Below are positions 32,054 through 40,692 of a stretch of 64,000 nucleotides of DNA, one piece after another (position 1 is the first letter of the stretch; each line of letters begins with the position of its first letter). The stretch is from Actinocorallia longicatena. Lineage in GTDB: Bacteria; Actinomycetota; Actinomycetes; Streptosporangiales; Streptosporangiaceae. Both the position numbers and the translations under genes were made by a program. The notes below the pieces were generated by a model. The model saw only the letters and a list, made by a program, of their open reading frames with translations. It made no database searches and had not been told where the DNA came from. The stretch spans positions 434,001-498,000 of the forward strand of contig NZ_BAAAUV010000002.1 of NCBI RefSeq assembly GCF_039534125.1. The letters run 5' to 3'.

Positions 32054-32833
32054 GTGTTCCTCGCGCACGTCCCCCTGCACCACACCACCCATGGCGCCCT
32101 GAACCCCGTCGTCGCCTACGCGCTGTCCGTCCTGGGCTGCCTGCTCGGCCTCCAGTGCGCCGCCCGCGCCCGCGCCGTCACCGGCACCGCCGCCGAGGCC
32201 GCCTGGCTGGCCGGGGCCGCGGTGTCGATCGGCGGGACGGGCATCTGGGCCATGCACTTCGTCGCGATGCTCGGCTTCGGCGTCGACGGCTCCCCGATCG
32301 CCTACGACGTCCCGCTGACGCTGGCCAGCGCGATCCTGGCGATCGTCGTGGTCGGCGCGGGCCTGGCCCTCGTGGCCCGCGACAGGCCGATCGTGATCGG
32401 CGGCGTGCTCACCGGCGGCGGCGTCGCGGCCATGCACTACACCGGCATGGCGGCCATGAACACCGGGGCGACGCTCGCCTACGACCCGGCCCTGGTGGCG
32501 GCGTCGATGGCGATCGCGATCGCCGCCTCGACGGCCGCCCTGTGGTTCGCCACCCGGCTGACCCGCTGGCGCGCCTCCCTGGCCGCCTCGCTCGTGATGG
32601 CCGCGGCCGTCACGAGCATGCACTACACGGGGATGGCCGCCCTGTCCGCCGACGGCCCGGTCGTGCCGCAGGTCGAGGGCGCCGACCCCACGCTGCTGCT
32701 CCTACCGATGGTCATCGCGGGCTGCGTCATCACCGCGGTCCTGCTCGTCGCCGTCGGCGGCTCGGCCAGCCCCCGCGAACGCACCGCCGAGGCCGACTTC
32801 GTGGCCCGCCTCGAACGCCAGATGCGCGGTTAG
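32054..32833 (+). CDS. MHYT domain membrane sensor protein
   Basis: A 259-residue protein with about seven hydrophobic helices and three MHYT-type motifs: IWAMHFVAMLG, AAMHYTGMAAM and TSMHYTGMAAL. The domain is thought to bind a metal such as copper and to sense O2, CO or NO. No output domain is attached, so it may act with a partner. GTG 32054 has GAAGGA (32043-32048). Its TAG stop forms the first bases of a MITE-like element. Confidence 0.88.
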   Translation: MFLAHVPLHHTTHGALNPVVAYALSVLGCLLGLQCAARARAVTGTAAEAAWLAGAAVSIGGTGIWAMHFVAMLGFGVDGSPIAYDVPLTLASAILAIVVVGAGLALVARDRPIVIGGVLTGGGVAAMHYTGMAAMNTGATLAYDPALVAASMAIAIAASTAALWFATRLTRWRASLAASLVMAAAVTSMHYTGMAALSADGPVVPQVEGADPTLLLLPMVIAGCVITAVLLVAVGGSASPRERTAEADFVARLERQMRG

Positions 32834-32996
32834 GGCCTGTCTCGAAGTCGGCGCCCGTGGCGAGCGGCGTTCAGGTGCGTGCCCTGGTGGTGCGGAGGAG
32901 GGAGTCAGCCTGGTGCGGCTGGCGACTGACGACAAGCCTCCAGGGTGCGTGCCTGGGCGTCGCGCAGCAGGGCAGTTGACTGCGAGACAGGCCCTA
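32831..32996. mobile_element. MITE-like element, 166 bp
   Basis: Perfect 14-bp terminal inverted repeats TAGGGCCTGTCTCG (32831-32844) and CGAGACAGGCCCTA (32983-32996) frame a 138-bp core without an ORF of note. The ends begin and end with TA, as for TA-duplicating elements (IS630/mariner-like). Two similar stretches GTGCGTGCCCTGG and GTGCGTGCCTGG occur inside. The stop codons of both convergent flanking genes are supplied by its ends. Confidence 0.6.
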
Positions 32997-33824
32997 GGAT
33001 CCCTCCGTCAGCAGGGCGATGGCCAGGTCCTCGGTGTCGTTGAGCACCTTGACGTGGGCCGGGGCGAGTTCGGCGACGCAGTGGGCCATCGCCTGGGTGA
33101 CCTCGCTGAAGGCCGTCTCCTCGACGGCGCGCAGCGCGGCCCGGACGGTCGAGGCGCGGGCACCGATCATCGACCATTCCATCTCGAGGCGGCCGAGGGT
33201 CTCCTCGCAGGAGCCCGCCACCTCGGCGGCCTCGCGGCGCAGGTCCCCGGGGATGTCGCCGCGGCCCGCCTTACGGACCCGGCCGGTCAGCGCGGAGACC
33301 CGCCCGGCGAGGGTCAGCCCCTCCTGGGCGGCGGGCAGCACCTGGTGGACCATGTCGGTGACGGCGGCGGCGAGTTCTCCCGTGCGGTCGAGGAGGGTCT
33401 TGGCCGCGGCCTGGACGGCGTCGGCGGTGCGGTCGCCGATCCGCTCGCACACGACCCGCTGCTGGGCCTTGAGCGCGGGGAAGACCTCGGCGGCCAGGCG
33501 TTCGCGCAGTTCGGCGCGCTGCCCGGCGGGGGCGGCGTCGGCCCGCTTGAGGATCCGGGCCACCCGGTCCTGGCCCGTGTTCTCGATCTCGCCGTTGACC
33601 TCGCCGAACGCCTGCGCCGACCGGGTGTGCAGCACGTCGACCAGCGCCTGGAGCGCCTCGGTCTCGAACGGGGCGTTGAGCTCCGTCAGCTGGGCCTGCA
33701 ACCGCCGGGAGATGTCGATCGCCTGCTCGGCGAGCGGGACCAGCCGGTCGGCGAGTTCCTCGGTGGTCCGCGCACGGCGGGGATCGGTGAGCTCGGCGAC
33801 CCATTCCGGCAACTCGTAAGCCAT
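32994..33824 (-). CDS. Hypothetical helical protein
   Basis: A 276-residue, almost wholly helical protein with many Ala, Glu, Leu and Arg residues and no hydrophobic segment or signal peptide. Stretches such as VPLAEQAIDISRRLQAQLTE and QRAELRERLAAEVFPALKAQ suggest coiled coils. I do not recognise the family. ATG 33824 begins MAYELPEWVAELTD; GGGAGC lies ~12 nt upstream and the frame is open to 33863. Its stop codon TAG is the end of the MITE-like element, so the native C-terminus may have been altered. Confidence 0.65.
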   Translation of the reverse strand: MAYELPEWVAELTDPRRARTTEELADRLVPLAEQAIDISRRLQAQLTELNAPFETEALQALVDVLHTRSAQAFGEVNGEIENTGQDRVARILKRADAAPAGQRAELRERLAAEVFPALKAQQRVVCERIGDRTADAVQAAAKTLLDRTGELAAAVTDMVHQVLPAAQEGLTLAGRVSALTGRVRKAGRGDIPGDLRREAAEVAGSCEETLGRLEMEWSMIGARASTVRAALRAVEETAFSEVTQAMAHCVAELAPAHVKVLNDTEDLAIALLTEGS

Positions 33825-33938
33825 TCCGCCATGCTCCCATCCGGCACCGCACGGTACGTCCATGACGGACCACCTGATCGGTCACAGTCCGTATGTTACT
33901 GACTGGTAAGGATCGTTTTCGCGATAGATTGCCACGTC

Positions 33939-34733
33939 GTGGCTGATGGATACTCTGATGATCTTCGTCTGGCTCACGTCCTGGCGGACGCGGCGGACGA
34001 TCTGACCGCGCGTCGCTTCCGGGCGCTGGACCTCCGCGTGGAGACCAAGCCCGACCTGACCCCGGTCAGCGACGCCGACCGGGCGGTCGAAGAGCAGATC
34101 CGCGGCACCCTCAAGCGGGCCCGCCCCCGCGACGCGGTCATCGGCGAGGAGTTCGGCAAGACCGGCTTCAGCCAGCGCTGCTGGGTGATCGACCCCATCG
34201 ACGCCACCAAGAACTTCGTCCGCGGCATCCCCGCCTGGGCCACCCTGATCGCGCTCATGGAGGACGGCGAGGTCGTCGTCGGCCTGGTCTCGGCGCCCGC
34301 GCTCGGCCGCCGCTGGTGGGCGGCCAAGGGCGGCGGCGCCTGGACGGGCCGCAGCCTCGCCAAGGCCAGCCGGATGCAGGTCTCGCAGGTCACGCGGATG
34401 AGCGACGCCTCGTTCTCCTACTCCAGCCTCAGCGGCTGGGAGGCCGCCGGGAAGCTCGAGGGCTTCCTCGACCTCACCCGCGACGTCTGGCGCACCCGGG
34501 CCTTCGGCGACTTCTGGTCGCACATGATGGTCGCCGAGGGCGTGATCGAGATCTCCGCGGAGCCCGAGGTCTCCCTCTGGGACCTGGCCGCCCTCCAGGT
34601 GATCGTCGAGGAGGCGGGCGGGGTCTTCACCGACCTGTCCGGCATCGCGACGGCCGACGGCGGCAGCGTCCTGTGCACCAACGGCCACCTGCACGACGCC
34701 GCGCTGGCGAGGCTGGGCGACCCCGGGGCCTGA
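33939..34733 (+). CDS. hisN: Histidinol-phosphatase (inositol monophosphatase family)
   Basis: A 264-residue Mg-dependent phosphatase. Metal motifs are EEFGKTG, WVIDPIDATKNFVRG and VSLWDLAALQVIVEEAGG. In actinobacteria proteins of this pattern (DPIDATKNF, with Lys in place of Gly) act as HisN in histidine synthesis; inositol phosphatase activity remains possible. GTG 33939 lies 8 nt behind TAGATT (33925-33930), suggesting a nearly leaderless message. Confidence 0.83.
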   Translation: MADGYSDDLRLAHVLADAADDLTARRFRALDLRVETKPDLTPVSDADRAVEEQIRGTLKRARPRDAVIGEEFGKTGFSQRCWVIDPIDATKNFVRGIPAWATLIALMEDGEVVVGLVSAPALGRRWWAAKGGGAWTGRSLAKASRMQVSQVTRMSDASFSYSSLSGWEAAGKLEGFLDLTRDVWRTRAFGDFWSHMMVAEGVIEISAEPEVSLWDLAALQVIVEEAGGVFTDLSGIATADGGSVLCTNGHLHDAALARLGDPGA

Positions 34734-34784
34734 CTTCGCGGCAAACGCGATATATCGTGGAACTGCCTACGAAAGGTGGAGCCC

Positions 34785-34976
34785 ATGTCGCCCCGCGGAA
34801 AAGTCGTCCTCGGCGGAGCAGTAGCCGCCATCGTCCTGTGGTGGATCCTGCCCGGATTCATCGCCACGCTCCTCATCCTCGGGATCATCGCCGTCCCCGT
34901 CGGCGCCTATCTGATGCTCGACACCTCCCAGCGCCGCCGCGTCCGGGGCCACGCCCGCAAGCGCCTCGGCCGCTGA
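34785..34976 (+). CDS. Small membrane protein
   Basis: A 63-residue protein with two adjoining hydrophobic helices (VVLGGAVAAIVLWWILPGF and ATLLILGIIAVPVGAYLML) and a basic tail (QRRRVRGHARKRLGR). No family name is known to me. ATG 34785 follows AAAGGTGGAG; GTG 34776 is an alternative. It lies between hisN and lhgO on the same strand. Confidence 0.65.
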   Translation: MSPRGKVVLGGAVAAIVLWWILPGFIATLLILGIIAVPVGAYLMLDTSQRRRVRGHARKRLGR

Positions 34977-35008
34977 CATCACCCTGATCGACCGGTAACG
35001 TCTGAAAA

Positions 35009-36250
35009 GTGCGTATCGGTGTGATCGGGGCGGGGATTCTGGGGCTGGCCGTCGCCCGGCGGCTGGGTGAACTCGGGCACGAGGTCACCGTCCTCGAGAA
35101 GGAGGACCGGGTCGCCGGGCACCAGACCGGCCACAACAGCGGGGTCGCGCACGCCGGGCTGTACTACGCGCCCGGATCGCTGAAGGCCGAGCTGTGCCGG
35201 CGCGGGATCGGGCTGCTCAAGGAGTTCTGCCAGCTGCGCGGCATCGCCTACGACGAGTGCGGCAAGATCGTCGTCGCGCGGAACCAGCGGGAGCTGGAGC
35301 CGCTGCTGGAGATCGAGCGGCGCGCCGCGCTGAACGGGGTGCCCGGGTTGCGGCGGCTCGACCGGCGGGGGCTCAGGGAGATCGAGCCCGCGGCCGACGG
35401 GCTGGCGGCCCTGCACTCCCCCACCACCGCGATCGTCGACTTCCCCGGGGTCGCCCGGGCGCTGGCCGAGGAGGTCCGGCTGACCGGCGGAGTCGTGCGC
35501 CTGGGCCACGAGGTCATCGGGATCAAGGCCGACACCGGGCACGCGGTCGTCACCTCGAAGGTGCGGGCGCTGCCCGGCCTCGAGGCCGGGCTCGGCGACG
35601 GGCACTCCGGCGACTCGGGCATGGTCGCCTCGGCCGAGGCGTTCGACCGGCTCGTGGTCTGCGCGGGCCTGCACTCCGACCGGGTCGCGATGCTGGCCGG
35701 CGACGCCCCCGAGCCCGCGATCCTGCCCTTCCGCGGCGAGTACTACCGGCTGCGCTCCCCCGAGCTGGTGCGCGGGCTGATCTATCCGGTCCCCGATCCG
35801 CGCTACCCCTTCCTCGGCGTCCACTTCACCCGGCGGGTCGACGGCAGCGTCGACATCGGCCCCAACGCCGTCCTGGCGGGCGCGCGGGAGGGCTACCGGC
35901 GGCGCGACGTCAGCGTGCGCGACCTGTGGGACGTCCTGCGGTGGCCGGGCTTTCCCGCCCTCGCCCTGGAGCACTGGCGGACGGGCGCGAAGGAGCTCTA
36001 CGGTTCGGCCTCCAAGCGGGCGTTCGTGCGGGAGGCCCGCTCGTTCGTGCCCGGCCTGCGCGCCGCCGACGTGGTCGCCGCCCCGTCGGGGGTCAGGGCC
36101 CAGGCCGTCGACGCCGACGGCTCCCTCGTCGACGACTTCCGGCTCGGCCGGATCGGGGCGGTCCTGACCGTGCGCAACGCCCCCTCGCCCGGCGCGACCT
36201 CCTCGCTGGCCATCGCCGAGCACCTGGTGACGCTGCTCCTCAAGGAATAG
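35009..36250 (+). CDS. lhgO: L-2-hydroxyglutarate oxidase
   Basis: A 413-residue FAD enzyme of the DAO superfamily that converts L-2-hydroxyglutarate to 2-oxoglutarate. The dinucleotide site is MRIGVIGAGILGLAVARRLG; then HNSGVAHAGLYYAPGSLKAE, a family signature, and FRGEYYRLR and FLGVHFTRRVDG. It is a repair or lysine-breakdown activity. GTG 35009 sits 7 nt after TAACGT (34996-35001), consistent with a leaderless message. Confidence 0.92.
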   Translation: MRIGVIGAGILGLAVARRLGELGHEVTVLEKEDRVAGHQTGHNSGVAHAGLYYAPGSLKAELCRRGIGLLKEFCQLRGIAYDECGKIVVARNQRELEPLLEIERRAALNGVPGLRRLDRRGLREIEPAADGLAALHSPTTAIVDFPGVARALAEEVRLTGGVVRLGHEVIGIKADTGHAVVTSKVRALPGLEAGLGDGHSGDSGMVASAEAFDRLVVCAGLHSDRVAMLAGDAPEPAILPFRGEYYRLRSPELVRGLIYPVPDPRYPFLGVHFTRRVDGSVDIGPNAVLAGAREGYRRRDVSVRDLWDVLRWPGFPALALEHWRTGAKELYGSASKRAFVREARSFVPGLRAADVVAAPSGVRAQAVDADGSLVDDFRLGRIGAVLTVRNAPSPGATSSLAIAEHLVTLLLKE

Positions 36251-36480
36251 CCCCGCCGCCCGCCGGGATGGTGCACCCTGCGTGACCAAGATCGCGCTTT
36301 CTGTAGGGAAGTGAGCGTTTTCCGCTTTACAGAACGGATTTTCCGTCAACAATTCTTGCTTTTTGTCAGCTTTTTCATAAATCAGCTCTCGCAAGTGACG
36401 CGCGACATCCCTAGCGGCGCTCTTCAACGCGTCAGTAACTTCGGCCGCAGTTTTGGTGCATATGCGAAGTTGAGGTCCCT
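36251..36480. other. AT-rich gap upstream of the large methyltransferase
   Basis: 230 bp without a convincing gene. Part of it (about 36290-36390) is markedly AT-rich compared with its neighbours, with runs such as TTTTTGTC and TTTTTCATAAAT. It probably holds the promoter of the next gene, but I could not single out a -35/-10 pair. Confidence 0.5.
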
Positions 36481-38289
36481 ATGAAGCGCGTGCTCGGGCT
36501 TGTCGCAGCGGGGCTGGTCCTGGACGCCGTCCGGCTGCGGCGGCGTGCCCTGCGGCTCAACGGCCTGGTCCCCGGAGAGCTGCCGCCGGAGGAGTCCGCC
36601 TCGGCCTACCTGCTGGTCGGCAGGGCCGGTCTGCGGATCTCCGACGAGGTCCGCGCGGCGGCGATCGCCCACGCCGCCGGCCACGGCCTCGACGTCCTGG
36701 AACTCATCCCCTCGTCGCTCGACACCGCCCGCGCGCTGGAGCTCGTGCGCCGGCTCGACCCGGCGGGCTACCGGTCCGACCGGGCGGCCCGCGGCGTCAG
36801 CGGCGGCCACGCGATCGTCGTCTCGGCCGACCTGCTGCGCCGCGCCGAGGTGAGCCGCTGGAGCGATCTCGACGCCGACGAGCTCGACGCCCTCTCGGTC
36901 AAGCTGAAGAAGTACTCCTCGACCGGCACGGACGTGGTCGTCGTCGACGCCCTCGGGGTGCGCGGATGCCCGCCGGAGCAGCGCCGCGCCATCCTGCGCC
37001 GCCGCTACCACAACGACCTCCCGGTCCAGCAGGCCGCGATGCTCACCGCGATGGCCGCGTTCGGCGCCGCGGCCCTCCGGTCGCCGAGGATGGGCGCGGT
37101 GGCCCTGGCCGCCGCGGCCGTCCATCCCCTCATCGCGACGGCGGGGACCCGGCTCGCCCCGCGCGACCTGGCCCGCTTCGCCCTGCTCCGCCCGGTCGGC
37201 GCCCCCTGCCGCGTGCTCGGCACCGTGGTCGCCGCCGAGGCCGAGGACCCGGCCGAGGAGAAGGCCCGCGCCGCCTACCTCGCCGACATCGAGCGCGGTA
37301 CCGACCGGTTCTTCGAGGAGCCCAGGACCGACTGCCCGTGGTGCTCCTCCACCGCGCTCACCCGGCTGCTGACCAGCCGCGACTACCAGCAGCGCAAGCC
37401 CGGCGTCTTCACCGTCGACCGCTGCGCCTCGTGCGGTCACGTCTTCCAGAACCCCCGGCTCAACCTGGACGGCCTGGACTTCTACTACCGCGACTACTAC
37501 GACGGCCTGGGCGAGCCCGAGGTCGAGCGCGGCTTCCGGCTGAGCGGCGGCCACTACCGCCAGCGCGCCGAGATGCTCCGCGGCCACACCACCCCGAGGT
37601 CCTGGCTGGACGTCGGCGGCGGTCACGGCCACTTCTGCAACGCCGCCCGCGACTCCTGGCCCGAGACGACCTTCGACGTCCTCGACATGAACGGCACCAG
37701 CATCGCCGAGGCCGAGCGTCAGGGCTGGGTCGACACCGCCCACCACGGCCTGTTCCCCGAACTCGCGAGCGGCCTCACCGGGCGGTACGACGTCGTCTCG
37801 ATGCACCACTATCTGGAGCACACCCTCGATCCGGCATTGGAGCTCGACGCGGCGGCGGCCGTCCTGCCCCCCGGCGGGCATCTGCTCATCGAGGTCCCCG
37901 ACCCCGAGTCGCCGTTCGCGCGGGCCGTGGGGCGCTGGTGGCACAACTGGTTCCAGCCCCAGCACCTGCACTTCGTGCCGCTGAACAACCTCACCGAGGC
38001 GCTGGAGGCCAGGGGCTTCACGATCCTCGAGGTCCACCGCGGCCCGGCCCACCAGCAGCTCGACCTCCTCATGGTCGTCCTGCTGATGCTGAACCGGGTC
38101 CTGCCCTCACCGCGCAGCCCCTGGCGGACCCCCCGCCATCCCCGGCTGGCCTGGACGGCCCGCATCGCCGGCTACCTCGCCGCCGCCCCCCTGATCGCCG
38201 CCGCGACGGCGGCCGACCACGCCCTCCACCCCCTCATCCGCAGGTACGGCGGCGCCAACACCTACCGGGTCCTGGCCCGCAAGGCCTGA
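36481..38289 (+). CDS. Large methyltransferase with zinc-ribbon and membrane segments
   Basis: A 602-residue protein of unusual layout. The first ~280 residues include two weak hydrophobic stretches (near 185-225) and no known domain. A zinc ribbon follows, TDCPWCSSTALTRLL ... VDRCASCGHVFQNPRLN, then a class I SAM methyltransferase with RSWLDVGGGHGHFCNAA and YDVVSMHHYLEHTLDP. The C-terminal end has another hydrophobic segment (IAGYLAAAPLIAAATAA). Zn-ribbon plus methyltransferase resembles sugar or polyketide C-methyltransferases; the substrate is unknown. GAGG lies 7 nt before ATG. Confidence 0.8.
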   Translation: MKRVLGLVAAGLVLDAVRLRRRALRLNGLVPGELPPEESASAYLLVGRAGLRISDEVRAAAIAHAAGHGLDVLELIPSSLDTARALELVRRLDPAGYRSDRAARGVSGGHAIVVSADLLRRAEVSRWSDLDADELDALSVKLKKYSSTGTDVVVVDALGVRGCPPEQRRAILRRRYHNDLPVQQAAMLTAMAAFGAAALRSPRMGAVALAAAAVHPLIATAGTRLAPRDLARFALLRPVGAPCRVLGTVVAAEAEDPAEEKARAAYLADIERGTDRFFEEPRTDCPWCSSTALTRLLTSRDYQQRKPGVFTVDRCASCGHVFQNPRLNLDGLDFYYRDYYDGLGEPEVERGFRLSGGHYRQRAEMLRGHTTPRSWLDVGGGHGHFCNAARDSWPETTFDVLDMNGTSIAEAERQGWVDTAHHGLFPELASGLTGRYDVVSMHHYLEHTLDPALELDAAAAVLPPGGHLLIEVPDPESPFARAVGRWWHNWFQPQHLHFVPLNNLTEALEARGFTILEVHRGPAHQQLDLLMVVLLMLNRVLPSPRSPWRTPRHPRLAWTARIAGYLAAAPLIAAATAADHALHPLIRRYGGANTYRVLARKA

Positions 38290-38369
38290 CGTCCCCGCCC
38301 CGCGTAAACACCGGGAGATATCTCGACAAGTCCCGGCCGTGCGCCGGGGAGCGGGGTGAGGATGGGGTC

Positions 38370-39143
38370 ATGGCTGACAGGGACTCATACAAGGCCGGGG
38401 TGCCGTGCTGGGTGGACTACTCGGCGAAGGACAGGCACGCCGCGGCGGACTTCTACGAGCGGCTGTTCGGGTGGGAGGCCCTGTGGGAGCCCGACCCGGC
38501 CGCCGGTGGTTACGGGCAGTTCACGATGCGGGGACGCCGGGTCGCCGGGATCGGGCCGCAGTTCAACGACGCGATGCCCGCCATGTGGAACAGCTACGTG
38601 GCCACCGACGACGTCGAGGCCACCGCGGAGAAGGTCCGGAACGCCGGCGGGCAGGTCGTCATGCCGCCGATGGAGGTCTTCGACGCCGGGAAGATGGCCG
38701 GATTCCTCGACGCCGAGGGCGCGTTCTTCCTGGTCTGGCAGGCGCTGAAGCACCCGGGGTCGCAGATCGTCAGCGAGGACGGCGCCTACTGCTGGAACGA
38801 GCTCAACACCCGCGACGAGCAGAAGGCCCTCGCCTTCTACCCGCAGGTCTTCGGCTGGGAGCCGCGGACCGACCCCGGATACACCGAGTGGCAGCTCGGC
38901 GGGGAGTCCCAGGCGGGCATGATGCCCATGCCCGAGGGCGTGCCCGCCGAGGTCCCGCCGTACTGGCTCGTCTACTTCGCCGTCACCGACGTGGACGCCT
39001 CCGCGGTCAGGGCCATCGCCCTGGGCGCCGAGCAGGTCAGCCCCTTCGTCGACAGCCCGGCCGGCCGCCTCGCCGTCCTGCGCGACCCGCAGGGCGCGAC
39101 CTTCGCGCTCATCACGCTCGTCCCGCACCGCGCCGAAGGCTAG
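38370..39143 (+). CDS. Two-domain VOC (glyoxalase/bleomycin-resistance-like) protein
   Basis: A 257-residue protein made of two VOC modules (about 9-125 and 134-254). Each opens with a pattern such as VPCWVDYSAKDRHAAADFYERLFGW described here in parts: PCWVDYSA, FYERLFGWEAL, and in the second YCWNELNT, FYPQVFGWEP. Metal residues are not all obvious. Related proteins are often described as hydroxylase-like or antibiotic-resistance-like without proof. ATG 38370 follows GAGG. Ends overlapping the carboxylesterase stop by 4 nt. Confidence 0.85.
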   Translation: MADRDSYKAGVPCWVDYSAKDRHAAADFYERLFGWEALWEPDPAAGGYGQFTMRGRRVAGIGPQFNDAMPAMWNSYVATDDVEATAEKVRNAGGQVVMPPMEVFDAGKMAGFLDAEGAFFLVWQALKHPGSQIVSEDGAYCWNELNTRDEQKALAFYPQVFGWEPRTDPGYTEWQLGGESQAGMMPMPEGVPAEVPPYWLVYFAVTDVDASAVRAIALGAEQVSPFVDSPAGRLAVLRDPQGATFALITLVPHRAEG

Positions 39144-40615
39144 CGGTCGGGCCAGAGGGCGCGTTCGTCGGCCCTCGGGTCCTGGACCAGGGACGAGACG
39201 GTGTCGAAGACCCGGACGGGACGGGTGGCGTCGTAGGCGGGCCAGCCGGGGTCGCCGGTCGTGGCGAAGGCGACCCAGGCGGCGTGCATCTCGTCGGCCA
39301 GCGGCTGGGGGGCGCCCGGCCCCGCCATCGCGGCCCCGGCCATGCGGTCCAGGGCATCGAAGGTGAAGCCCAGCTCCAGGGCGTGGCAGGCCTTCAGCGG
39401 GGCCGGGAGGTCCTTGTTGGAGGAGTTCCACGCGAACTCATACATCCAGGTTCCCCCCGGACGGGCCTCGGCCAGCCGGTAGGCCGGGATCCGGAAGAAC
39501 CAGTCGGTGACGACGGCCGCCATCACGTCGCCGGGCGTCGCCCCGGGACGGTTGGAGTGGTAGGTCTCGGCCGCCGACGGCTCGATGCCCATCGTCGACA
39601 GCAGCCCGGTGACCAGCTCCGGGCTGAGCATCGTGGTCAGGCCGCCGGGGGCGAGGTAGAGGCGGAACTCGTCGGTGGTGGTGCCGGTGAGCAGGGGGAC
39701 GTCGTGCCCGGCTCCGTCGCGGATGGCGTCGATGGGGCGGCGTTGCACGAGATCGCCGCGGACGGGCATGAACGGCATCCCGCCCTGGACCGTCGAGCGT
39801 CCCCAGCGGCCCGGATCGGGCAGCGCGGCGATCTCGGCCTGGACCTCGGCCTGCACCTCGATGATCCGTTCCGGCGTGAACTCGGCGAAGGCCTCGGCGG
39901 TCGGCTCCACGCCGAGCCGCCGGGCGAGCTCCTCCGTGATCTTCAGCGCGTCCTCGGGCTCCTGGAGGATGTGGCCCGCGCCGGACTGGGCGATCGCCCG
40001 CTGGAAGAGGCCGAGGTCGAGGGAGAGCAGCGTCGTCACGCTCATCCCGCCCGCGGACTCGCCGAACAAGGTCACCCGCGCCGGGTCGCCGCCGAAGGCC
40101 GCGATGTTGTCGCGGACCCACTCCAGGGCGGCGATCTGGTCGAGCAGCCCGCGGTTGCGGGGCGCCCCGGGGAGCTCGGCGAAGCCCTCGACGCCGAGCC
40201 GGTAGTTGATCGTCACACAGACGACGCCGTCGCGGGCGAAGGCCGATCCGTCGTAGACGGGGACGGAACCCGAGCCGTTGCGGAAGGCGCCGCCGTGGAT
40301 CCAGACCATGACCGGCAGCGCCTCGGCTCCCTCGGGCGCCCAGACGTTGAGGTTCAGGCAGTCCTCGCCCGGGATCGTCACCTCGGGCAGCAGGTCGTAC
40401 AGCGGCGGCCGGTAGGGGGCCTTGGGCACGGTCGGGCCGAACTCCAGGGCGTCCCGCACCCCTTCCCACGGCTCTGCCGGCCGCGGCTCGCGGAAGCGGT
40501 TCTCCCCGAACGGCGCCGCGGCGAACGGGATCCCGAGGAATCGCGCGATCCCGTCGCCGATCCGGCCTCTCACCTTGCCGTACGCCGTACTGACGATCTG
40601 GTCCATGGACGCCAT
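39140..40615 (-). CDS. Type B carboxylesterase/lipase family protein
   Basis: A 491-residue alpha/beta hydrolase. It has EDCLNLNVWAPE, VMVWIHGGAFRNGSGS for the oxyanion hole, and the nucleophile elbow VTLFGESAGGMSV; Asp/Glu and His members lie further on (TTTDEFRLY; CHALELGFTF). No signal peptide is seen, so it acts in the cytoplasm on short-chain or aryl esters. Three ATGs (40624, 40615, 40606) are possible; 40615 has AGGGG at about 9 nt. Confidence 0.88.
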   Translation of the reverse strand: MASMDQIVSTAYGKVRGRIGDGIARFLGIPFAAAPFGENRFREPRPAEPWEGVRDALEFGPTVPKAPYRPPLYDLLPEVTIPGEDCLNLNVWAPEGAEALPVMVWIHGGAFRNGSGSVPVYDGSAFARDGVVCVTINYRLGVEGFAELPGAPRNRGLLDQIAALEWVRDNIAAFGGDPARVTLFGESAGGMSVTTLLSLDLGLFQRAIAQSGAGHILQEPEDALKITEELARRLGVEPTAEAFAEFTPERIIEVQAEVQAEIAALPDPGRWGRSTVQGGMPFMPVRGDLVQRRPIDAIRDGAGHDVPLLTGTTTDEFRLYLAPGGLTTMLSPELVTGLLSTMGIEPSAAETYHSNRPGATPGDVMAAVVTDWFFRIPAYRLAEARPGGTWMYEFAWNSSNKDLPAPLKACHALELGFTFDALDRMAGAAMAGPGAPQPLADEMHAAWVAFATTGDPGWPAYDATRPVRVFDTVSSLVQDPRADERALWPDR

Positions 40616-40653
40616 CGTAGGCATCCCCTACCCGCCGGTAAAGCGCACGGCCA

Positions 40654-40679
40654 GGCTCCTGGGCACCCGCCCAGGAGCC
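40654..40679 (-). terminator. Hairpin downstream of the SDR gene
   Basis: GGCTCCTGGG and CCCAGGAGCC form a 10-bp stem around a 6-nt loop, 14 nt past the SDR stop in the leftward sense. It should separate the lipid-type operon from the carboxylesterase. Confidence 0.65.
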
Positions 40680-40692
40680 GTTGGGCGGATGC

